Assembly (NCBI GenBank): GCA_014338185.1
Contig: QUBV01000031.1
Span: 1-35,993 of the forward strand
Source of the DNA: Lysobacterales bacterium
GTDB taxonomy: Bacteria > Pseudomonadota > Gammaproteobacteria > Xanthomonadales > Rhodanobacteraceae
Length of the DNA: 35,993 bases
Direction: 5' to 3'
The notes under the pieces: model-generated
The model's database searches: none
What the model saw: the letters and a program-made list of their open reading frames with translations, nothing else
What the model was told of the DNA's origin: nothing
Made by a program: the position numbers and the translations under genes
Shown here: positions 27,089-34,124 of the stretch, piece after piece
Layout of the letters: every line of letters begins with the position of its first letter
Position numbering within the stretch: position 1 is the first letter of the stretch

Positions 27089-28237
27089 ATGCAGATCCAG
27101 ACCAAGCTGCCCAAGGTCGGCACCACGATCTTCACCGTGATGAGCCAGCTCGCGCTCGAGCACAAGGCGATCAACCTCGGCCAGGGCTTTCCCGATTTCG
27201 ATGGTCCGCCTGCGCTGCGCGAGGCGCTTGCGCGCGCGATGGCGCAGGGGCGCAACCAGTATGCGCCGATGACCGGCGTGCCGGCGCTGCGCGAGGCGAT
27301 CGCGCACAAGACCGCGCGCCTGTACGGCTGCAAGGTCAACGCCGATACCGAGATCACCGTGACTTCGGGCGCGACCGAGGCGCTGTTCGCCGCGATCGCC
27401 GCGGTGGTGCACGCGGGCGACGAGGTGATCGTGCTCGACCCGTGCTACGACAGCTACGATCCCGCGATCGCGTTGTGCGGCGGGCGCGCGGTGCACGTGC
27501 CGCTGGATGCGACGAGTTTCCTGCCCGACTGGGAGCGCATCGAGGCTGCGGTGACGCCGCGCACGCGCATGATCCTGGTCAACACGCCGCACAATCCCTG
27601 CGGCTCGGTGTTCGCCGCGGGTGACCTCGATGCGCTGGCCGCGCTGGCGCGGCGACACGACCTGTTCGTGCTGTCCGATGAGGTGTACGAGCACATCGTG
27701 TTCGATGACGCCGCGCATCAGAGCGTGCTGCGCCATGGCGAGCTGGCCGAGCGCAGCTTCGTGGTGTCCTCGTTCGGCAAGACCTACCACTGCACCGGCT
27801 GGAAGATCGGCTATTGCATCGCGCCGCGTGCGCTGTCGGCCGAGTTCCGCAAGGTGCACCAGTACCTGACCTTCTGCACCTTCACGCCCGCGCAGTGGGC
27901 GCTGGCCGAGGTGCTCGAAGCCGATCCGCAGCACTACCTGGACCTGCCGCGCTTCTACCAGGCCAAGCGCGACCACTTCCGCGCCCTGCTGGCCGGCTCG
28001 CGCCTGCGCCTGTTGCCGGTGGGCGGCTCGTACTTCCAGCTCGTCGACTACAGCGCCGTGCGTGATGTCGACGATCTCGCATTCTGCGAATGGCTGGTCA
28101 AGGAAGGTGGCGTGGCCGCGATCCCGTTGTCCTCGTTCCAGGACAGCCCACCGCCCGGACAGCGTCTGGTGCGGCTGTGCTTTGCCAAGAGCGAGTCGCT
28201 GCTCGATGAGGCCGCGCAGCGGCTGGCGGTGCTGTGA
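27089..28237 (+). CDS. methionine/glutamine aminotransferase, class I/II PLP enzyme (YbdL/MtnE-like)
   Basis: A 382-residue cytoplasmic PLP-dependent aminotransferase. The PLP lysine is K231 (SSFGKTYHCTGWKIGY); N169 in NTPHNPCG and D197 in LSDEVYEH are the other cofactor contacts. The N-terminal INLGQGFPDFDGP is typical of the YbdL/kynurenine-aminotransferase subgroup, which transaminates methionine, glutamine and aromatic amino acids. ATG 27089 has AGGG just upstream; the frame extends to 26975 without family resemblance. It is followed one base later by an omega-amidase gene. That pairing supports a role in the last step of methionine salvage, amination of 4-methylthio-2-oxobutanoate with glutamine as donor. 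Confidence 0.9.
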   Translation: MQIQTKLPKVGTTIFTVMSQLALEHKAINLGQGFPDFDGPPALREALARAMAQGRNQYAPMTGVPALREAIAHKTARLYGCKVNADTEITVTSGATEALFAAIAAVVHAGDEVIVLDPCYDSYDPAIALCGGRAVHVPLDATSFLPDWERIEAAVTPRTRMILVNTPHNPCGSVFAAGDLDALAALARRHDLFVLSDEVYEHIVFDDAAHQSVLRHGELAERSFVVSSFGKTYHCTGWKIGYCIAPRALSAEFRKVHQYLTFCTFTPAQWALAEVLEADPQHYLDLPRFYQAKRDHFRALLAGSRLRLLPVGGSYFQLVDYSAVRDVDDLAFCEWLVKEGGVAAIPLSSFQDSPPPGQRLVRLCFAKSESLLDEAAQRLAVL

Positions 28238-28238
28238 C

Positions 28239-29042
28239 ATGAGCACGCAGCCGAACCTGCAGGTGGCGATGGTGCAGGGCGCGACCCGCTGGCACGATCC
28301 GGCCGCCAACCGCGACTACTACGGCGACCTCATCGCGCCGCTGCGCGGCAGCGACCTCGTGGTGTTGCCCGAGACCTTCACCAGCGGGTTCTCCAACGAG
28401 GCGATCCACTCCGCCGAGGACATGGACGGGCCCACGGTCGCGTGGCTGTCGGCACAGGCGCGCCGGCTCGATGCGGCGATCTGCGGCAGCGTGCAGTTGC
28501 GCGTGCGCGACAAGGTCTACAACCGCCTGCTGTTCGCCACGCCCGACGGCGCGGTACGCCATTACGACAAGCGCCACCTGTTCCGCTACGCCGACGAGCA
28601 CAAGCGCTACGCGGCCGGCGCCGAGCGCTTCCTGCTCGACTGGCGCGGCTGGCGCATCTGTCCCTTGGTCTGCTACGACCTGCGCTTCCCGGTGTGGTCG
28701 CGCAACGGCTATGACCGCGCCGCGCAGCGCTTCGAATACGACCTCGTGCTGTATGTCGCCAACTGGCCCAGTGCGCGCCGCCACGCCTGGCGCACCTTGC
28801 TCGCCGCACGCGCGATCGAGAACCTGGCCTACTGCGTGGGCGTCAATCGCGTGGGCTACGACGGCAACGACCTGCACTACAGCGGCGACAGCGTGGTGCA
28901 CGATTTCCTCGGCCAGCCGCTGGTCGAACTGGGCGCCCAGCAACAGGTGGTCACGGTGGCGCTGGATGCGCAGGCGCTGGCCGCGCATCGCGAGCGCTTC
29001 CCGGCATGGATGGACGCCGACCGCTTCGCACTGGAGCCGTGA
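28239..29042 (+). CDS. omega-amidase, nitrilase superfamily (YafV/MtnU-like)
   Basis: A 267-residue amidohydrolase of the nitrilase superfamily. The catalytic triad is E45 (VVLPETFTSGF), K111 (HYDKRHLF) and C145 (PLVCYDLRFP). FTSGF after the glutamate and CYDLRFPVWSRN are the marks of the YafV/Nit2 branch that hydrolyses alpha-ketoglutaramate to 2-oxoglutarate. Its ATG begins one base after the aminotransferase stop, so the two are translated from one message; the first enzyme would generate alpha-ketoglutaramate from glutamine and this one removes it, pulling transamination forward. The C-terminal FPAWMDADRF also matches YafV. Confidence 0.92.
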   Translation: MSTQPNLQVAMVQGATRWHDPAANRDYYGDLIAPLRGSDLVVLPETFTSGFSNEAIHSAEDMDGPTVAWLSAQARRLDAAICGSVQLRVRDKVYNRLLFATPDGAVRHYDKRHLFRYADEHKRYAAGAERFLLDWRGWRICPLVCYDLRFPVWSRNGYDRAAQRFEYDLVLYVANWPSARRHAWRTLLAARAIENLAYCVGVNRVGYDGNDLHYSGDSVVHDFLGQPLVELGAQQQVVTVALDAQALAAHRERFPAWMDADRFALEP

Positions 29043-29073
29043 GGCGCACCGCCGCAGCGCGGCGCGCGAGGCC

Positions 29074-30816
29074 ATGAGCATGCCCGACCCGTTGCCCCTG
29101 ACTGCGCACGAACGGCGCGAACTGTGGTGGTTCGTGCTGTTCGCACTGGTGCTGGTCGCGGCCGGCATCGGCCTGCGTGACCCGTGGCCGGCCGACGAGC
29201 CGCGTTTCGTGCTGGTGGCCCGGCAGATGTTCGAGTCGGGCCAATGGCTGTTCCCGCAACGGGGCATCGAGCTGTACTCGGACAAGCCGCCGGTGATGTT
29301 CTGGCTGCTCGCGGCGGGGTACGCGCTCGTGCGCAACTGGCGCATCGCCTTCCTGCTGCCGTCGCTGCTCGCCTCGCTCGCCACGTTGGTGCTGGTGTGG
29401 GACCTGGGCCGGCGCCTGTGGAACCATCGTGCGGGCCTGTACAGCGCGCTGGCGGTGCTGTTCGCGTTCCAGTTCATGTACCAGGCCAAGCGCGCGCAGA
29501 TCGACCCGCTGGTGGTGTGCTGGATCACGCTCGCCAACTGGGGCCTGCTGCTGCACCTGCTGCGCGGGCCGAATTGGCGCGCCTGGTGGCTGGGGTGCTG
29601 CGCGGCCGGCATCGGCGTGATCACCAAGGGTGTGGGCTTTCTTGCGCTGCTCATGCTGCTGCCTTATGCGTGGGCGCGGCTGCGCGGCTGGGATGGCGTC
29701 ACGCGCACGCAGGACGCGGCGTGGCGCTGGGCGCTGGGCGCACTCGCCTTCCTCGCGCCGATCCTCGCCTGGGGCGGCGCAGTGCTGCTCGCGGCCAAGG
29801 TTTCCGGCAGCGCCGCGCATGCCGCCTACGTCGACGACCTGTTCCTGCGCCAGACCGCCGGGCGCTACGCGGCCTCGTGGACGCACGTGCAGCCGGCCTG
29901 GTATTTCCTGCCGGTGCTGCTGTTCCACTGGCTACCGATGTCGCTGGCCTATCCGGCCGCGCTGCCGCGCTGGTGGCGGGCGTGGCGCGAGCGCGAGCCG
30001 CGCGTGGTGTTGCCGCTGGCGTGGTCGCTGCTGGTGCTGGTGTTCTTCAGCATTCCCGCGGGCAAGCGCGATGTGTACCTGCTGCCGGCGCTGCCGATGG
30101 TGGCGCTGGCGCTGGCGCCGTACTGGGACGCGATCCTGCGCGCGCGCTGGCTGCGCCTGACCGCGTTCTGGATGGCGCTGCTCACTGGGCTGGCCTGCAT
30201 CGGCGTGGCGGCCTGGGCCTGGGGCGACCATGCGGGTGCGGCGCAGGCCTGGCTGCAGCGTCGCGAACTGGCCGACCACGCGCAGGCGGTGTGGGCGCTG
30301 GTGCTGCTGGTCGGCATCGGTTTCGCACTCGCCGCGGTACTGCTGCGCCCGCGTCGTGGCGTGGCCGCCTTGCTCGCGGGCATGAGCGTGCTGTGGCTGG
30401 CGTGGAGCCTGGTCGCGCAACCGCTGGTCAACGACGCCAGCTCCGCGGCCGCGCTCATGCGCCAGGCGCGCGCCCTGGCCGGGCCCGATGTCGAACTGGG
30501 CCTGGTCGCATGGAAGGAACAGAACCTGCTCATGGCGCAGGGTCCGGTGCGCGACTTCGGCTTCCGCGCGCCGTGGCCGCTGCAGTTCGAGCGCGCGAGC
30601 GCGTGGCTGGCGCAGGCGCCCGCGCAGCGCCGCATCTTCATCCTGCAGGATGCGCTGCAGCGCATGGGCGACTGCATCGACGCCAGCCATGCGCAGTACG
30701 TGGGCCGCGCCAATCGCCGCGAATGGTGGCTGCTCGGCGCCGATGCCGTGGTGCGCGGCTGCGTCCCTGCGCAGGCCGCGGGCAATGGCGAGGCCGCGGG
30801 CGACGACGACGACTGA
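29074..30816 (+). CDS. ArnT/PMT-like integral membrane glycosyltransferase
   Basis: A 580-residue polytopic protein of the GT-C class (ArnT/PMT, PF13231/PF02366-type), which transfers sugars from polyprenyl-phosphate donors on the periplasmic side. After the first membrane helix, LRDPWPADEPRFVLVARQM carries the conserved acidic pair DE in the first periplasmic loop, followed by YSDKPPVMFWL, another family hallmark. About ten to twelve hydrophobic segments follow, then a soluble C-terminal domain from about residue 460. The acceptor is unknown; lipid A modification (as in ArnT) is one possibility. The ATG at 29074 lies 31 bases after the omega-amidase stop. The same frame is open far upstream, but that part overlaps the amidase gene and is not coding. 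Confidence 0.85.
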   Translation: MSMPDPLPLTAHERRELWWFVLFALVLVAAGIGLRDPWPADEPRFVLVARQMFESGQWLFPQRGIELYSDKPPVMFWLLAAGYALVRNWRIAFLLPSLLASLATLVLVWDLGRRLWNHRAGLYSALAVLFAFQFMYQAKRAQIDPLVVCWITLANWGLLLHLLRGPNWRAWWLGCCAAGIGVITKGVGFLALLMLLPYAWARLRGWDGVTRTQDAAWRWALGALAFLAPILAWGGAVLLAAKVSGSAAHAAYVDDLFLRQTAGRYAASWTHVQPAWYFLPVLLFHWLPMSLAYPAALPRWWRAWREREPRVVLPLAWSLLVLVFFSIPAGKRDVYLLPALPMVALALAPYWDAILRARWLRLTAFWMALLTGLACIGVAAWAWGDHAGAAQAWLQRRELADHAQAVWALVLLVGIGFALAAVLLRPRRGVAALLAGMSVLWLAWSLVAQPLVNDASSAAALMRQARALAGPDVELGLVAWKEQNLLMAQGPVRDFGFRAPWPLQFERASAWLAQAPAQRRIFILQDALQRMGDCIDASHAQYVGRANRREWWLLGADAVVRGCVPAQAAGNGEAAGDDDD

Positions 30817-30899
30817 GGCTCGGCCTCATTCGGACCTGCCAACTGCGCAGGCTTGCCGCTGGCGCCGCGCGGCGGACCACGGGCCGCGTGCCTTGCGGT

Positions 30900-30905
30900 T
30901 AGACT
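30900..30905 (+). promoter_or_regulatory. putative -10 element of yceH
   Basis: TAGACT in the context GCGGTTAGACTGCCG would start transcription near 30912. That is at the upstream ATG and about 24 bases before the ATG at 30936, which favours the latter. Confidence 0.35.
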
Positions 30906-30935
30906 GCCGCCATGACAGGCAGTGGAGGCGTGGCG

Positions 30936-31616
30936 ATGGTCGACGAGCACACCGCAGGCAGCGATGCGCCGGTGCTGGATGCGATCGAGGCGCGCATCCT
31001 CGGCTGCCTCATCGAGAAGCAGGCGACCACGCCCGAGCTGTATCCGCTCACGCTCAACGCACTGGTCGCGGCCTGCAACCAGAAGACCAGCCGCGAGCCG
31101 GTGATGCAGCTCGAACCCGGCGTGGTCGGGCACACGCTGCGCGTGCTCGAGGGCAGGGGCCTGGTGCGGGTCGCGCCCTCGTCGCAGCGTGCGCCGCGCT
31201 ACGAGCACCGGTTCTCCAGTGGCTGGGACGTGACCGCGCGCCAGCGCGCGCTGTTGTGCGTGATGTTGCTGCGCGGCCCGCAGACCGTGGCCGAACTGCT
31301 CACGCGCGCCGAGCGGCTGGCCGATTTTCCGGGCCTGGACGATGTGCGCGACACCCTCGAACGCCTGTTGCAGCGCCAACAGCCGCTGGTGGCGGCGTTG
31401 CCGCTCGCGCATGGCCAGCGCGAGATCCGCTACATGCACCTGCTCGGCGGCCCGATCGACCTGGAGGCGCTCGCCGCCGCGCAGGCGCAGGCACCGCCGC
31501 GCGAGGCCGCCGCGCCCGTGCTGGGTGAGCGCATCGAACGCCTCGAAGCCGAACTGGCCGAACTGCGCGCGCAGTTGCAGGCGCTGCAGCAGCGCCTGGA
31601 CGCAGCCGGCGCCTGA
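30936..31616 (+). CDS. yceH: YceH family (UPF0502/DUF480) protein
   Basis: A 226-residue protein of the YceH/DUF480 family, conserved in proteobacteria, with two winged-helix-like domains; its function is not established. The signature LDAIEARILGCLIEKQATTPE, read here as EARILGCLIEKQ and TTPELYPLTLNALV, then ACNQKTSREPVM, is unmistakable. The second domain carries LLRGPQTVAELLTRAERL and the C-terminus is a predicted coiled coil (RIERLEAELAELRAQLQALQ). I chose ATG 30936 because GGAGG at 30924-30928 is ideally spaced; an in-frame ATG at 30912 would add eight residues, coincides with the predicted transcription start and has no ribosome-binding site. It stands between two unrelated genes. Confidence 0.9.
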   Translation: MVDEHTAGSDAPVLDAIEARILGCLIEKQATTPELYPLTLNALVAACNQKTSREPVMQLEPGVVGHTLRVLEGRGLVRVAPSSQRAPRYEHRFSSGWDVTARQRALLCVMLLRGPQTVAELLTRAERLADFPGLDDVRDTLERLLQRQQPLVAALPLAHGQREIRYMHLLGGPIDLEALAAAQAQAPPREAAAPVLGERIERLEAELAELRAQLQALQQRLDAAGA

Positions 31617-31696
31617 GGCGGCCATGCCTTTCGGCGCATGGGCCGCGCGCCGGCGCACGGCACACTGGCATGGATTCCCCCGCGTGGAGTGATGCG

Positions 31697-34114
31697 ATGA
31701 AACCCGCCCGCTACCTGCTGTGCGCGTTGTTGACCGCCACCCTGCCGGGCGCGTTCGCCGCGCCGGCCGCCACTCCGCCGCCGGCCACCGACCCGCAGGC
31801 GGTGACGCGCGACCTGCAGCACGTCACCGGCCTGTTCGACGTGTATCGCGACGCGGCCAAGGGCCGCGTACTGCTGGGCCTGCGCGCCTTCGAGCAACCG
31901 TTCCTGCTCACGACTTCGCTGCCGTGGGCGCTCGGCTCCAACGACATCGGGCTCGATCGCGGCCAGAGCAGCGATTCGCGCCTGGTCGAGTTCCGCCGCG
32001 CCGGCACGCGCGTGCTGCTGGTCGAGGACAACACGCGCTTCCGCGCCGACTCCGGCAACGCCGACGAGGTCGAGGCGGTGCGCCGCGCGTTTCCCGAATC
32101 GGTGCTGTGGAGCACCGACATCCTCGCCGAGCGCAAGGGCGAGGTCGTGATCGATGTCGGCACGCTGCTCACCACCGACCTGCACGGCATCGCGGCGCGC
32201 CTGAACTGGACCAAGCAGGGCCGCTACGAAGTCGATCCCAAGCGCAGCGCGGTGCTGCCGGCGCAGGCGCGCAGCTTCCCCGACAACACCGAGCTGGAGG
32301 CGCTGCTCACCTTTGCCGGCCCCGGCGAAGGCCGCTTCGTGCGCGACGTGGCGATGCAGGCGCAGAGCCTGAGCCTGCGCCAGCACCTGAGCCTGGTGCG
32401 GCTGCCGGCCGCTGGCTACCGGCCGCGCGCCTACCGCGCCGGTTCGGGCGGGCTGTCGGTGAGCTGGCGCGACTACGCGCAGCCGCTGGCGGCGAGCATC
32501 GAACGCCGCGTGCAGCCGCGTTTCCGCCTCGAAAAAATCGACGCCGCCGGCCACGTGCGCAAGCCGATCGTGTTCTACCTCGACCGCGGCACACCCGAGC
32601 CCGTGCGCTCGGCCCTGCTCGAAGGCGCCAACTGGTGGCGCAGCGCATTCGAGAAGGCCGGCTACAAGGACGCCTTCCGCGCCGAACTGCTGCCCGAGGG
32701 CGCCGACCCGATGGACGTGCGCTACAACCTCATCACCTGGGCACATCGCGCCACGCGCGGCTGGTCGTACGGTCTGCCCATCGTCGATCCGCGCAGCGGC
32801 GAGATCATCCGCGGCAACGTCACGCTCGGCTCGCAGCGCGTGCGCCAGGACATCCTCATCGCCGAGACGCTGCTCGCGCCGTACGACAAGGCCGATGCGG
32901 CCGCGCTCGCGGGCCAGGCCGAACGCATGGCGCTCGCGCGCCTGCGCCAGCTCGGCGCGCACGAGGTCGGCCATGCGCTCGGCTTCGCCCACAACTTCTC
33001 CGCCAGCCGCCACGGCAACGGTTCGGTGATGGACTATCCGCACCCGCTCATCGAACTGGGCGCCGACGGCACGCTCTCGCTCAACGAGGCCTATGGCAGC
33101 GGGCTCGGGCCGTGGGACGACTTCATCGTCGCCCACGCCTACCGCGAGTTCGCGGCGGGCGAGGAGGACGCCGCGCTGGCGCGCCTGCGCGCCGACATCG
33201 CCAAGGCCGGCTATCGCTATCTCGCCGACCAGGACGCGCGCAGCCCCGGCGATGCCGAGCCCGACGGCCTGCTGTGGGACTCCGGCGTGGACACGCTGGA
33301 CACCTTCGATGCGCTGCTGCGCGCACGCGCCGCGGCGCTCGCGCATTTCTCGCTCGGTGTGCTGCCGCCGCAGCGCCAGGTCGGCGAACTCGAAGCGCGG
33401 CTGGTGCCGCTGTACCTGCTGCATCGCTACCAGACCGAAGCGGTCGCGCGCCTGCTCGGCGGCGCCAGCTACGCCTATGCCGATGCCGCCGACCGTGTCG
33501 CCGGCACCACGCCGGTGTCGGCCGCGCGCCAGCGCGCCGCGCTCGAACGGCTGGTGGCTACGCTCGGCGCGCCGCTGCTGCGCCTGCCGCCCAACGTGCT
33601 CGACCTGCTCACCCCGCCCGCGGGCGAATACGCGCGCAACGACGAATACTTCGCCACCGGCATGAACCCGCTGTTCGACCCGCTCAGCGCCGCCGAGGCC
33701 GCCGCCGCGCAGACCACGCTGTTCCTGTTCGCGCCCGAGCGGCTCAATCGCCTCGCCTGGCAGCACGCGCGCGATGCGCAGCAGCCCGGCGTCGAGGCCG
33801 TGCTCGCGGCGGTGTTCGCGGGCACCTGGCAGCGCAGCGACAAGGACCCCGCGGCGCGGGCGGTGCAGCTGGCCGCCAACTGGGTCGTGCTCGATGCGCT
33901 GCTGCATGCGCTCGATGCCGGCAAGCTGCACGCCCAGGTCGATGCGCAGCTGCGCCAGTCCCTGCGTCAGTGGCAGCGCGAACTGGCGCGCGCGCACGCC
34001 GACGGCGACGCCAGCCGCCACGCCGCCGCCGACCTCATCGCGCGCTATCTCGCCGATCCCAAGTCGGTCACGTTGCGCCCGCTGCCCAGAGTGCCCCCGG
34101 GCGCGCCGATCTGA
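31697..34114 (+). CDS. secreted zinc metalloprotease, metzincin type (DUF5117/DUF5118-like)
   Basis: An 805-residue exported protein. The signal peptide is residues 1-21 (MKPARYLLCALLTATLPGAFA). An N-terminal part of about 270 residues (VTGLFDVYRDAAKGRVLLGL, LLTTSLPWALGSNDIGLDRG) fits the domains called DUF5117/DUF5118. The protease core has HEVGHALGFAHN (H422, E423, H426, H432) and a downstream SVMDYP methionine turn, the combination that defines metzincins. The C-terminal part (DUF4953-like) contains RYQTEAVARLLGGASYAYA. ATG 31697 has GGAG at 31686-31689. Physiological substrate is unknown; related genes are common in Bacteroidetes and Lysobacterales. Its stop is 10 bases before the restriction-modification gene. 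Confidence 0.88.
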   Translation: MKPARYLLCALLTATLPGAFAAPAATPPPATDPQAVTRDLQHVTGLFDVYRDAAKGRVLLGLRAFEQPFLLTTSLPWALGSNDIGLDRGQSSDSRLVEFRRAGTRVLLVEDNTRFRADSGNADEVEAVRRAFPESVLWSTDILAERKGEVVIDVGTLLTTDLHGIAARLNWTKQGRYEVDPKRSAVLPAQARSFPDNTELEALLTFAGPGEGRFVRDVAMQAQSLSLRQHLSLVRLPAAGYRPRAYRAGSGGLSVSWRDYAQPLAASIERRVQPRFRLEKIDAAGHVRKPIVFYLDRGTPEPVRSALLEGANWWRSAFEKAGYKDAFRAELLPEGADPMDVRYNLITWAHRATRGWSYGLPIVDPRSGEIIRGNVTLGSQRVRQDILIAETLLAPYDKADAAALAGQAERMALARLRQLGAHEVGHALGFAHNFSASRHGNGSVMDYPHPLIELGADGTLSLNEAYGSGLGPWDDFIVAHAYREFAAGEEDAALARLRADIAKAGYRYLADQDARSPGDAEPDGLLWDSGVDTLDTFDALLRARAAALAHFSLGVLPPQRQVGELEARLVPLYLLHRYQTEAVARLLGGASYAYADAADRVAGTTPVSAARQRAALERLVATLGAPLLRLPPNVLDLLTPPAGEYARNDEYFATGMNPLFDPLSAAEAAAAQTTLFLFAPERLNRLAWQHARDAQQPGVEAVLAAVFAGTWQRSDKDPAARAVQLAANWVVLDALLHALDAGKLHAQVDAQLRQSLRQWQRELARAHADGDASRHAAADLIARYLADPKSVTLRPLPRVPPGAPI

Positions 34115-34124
34115 GCATGGAACG

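Noticed and set aside
30912-30935. Upstream ATG as the start of yceH
   Set aside because: It coincides with the predicted transcription start and lacks a ribosome-binding site, whereas the ATG at 30936 follows GGAGG at ideal spacing.
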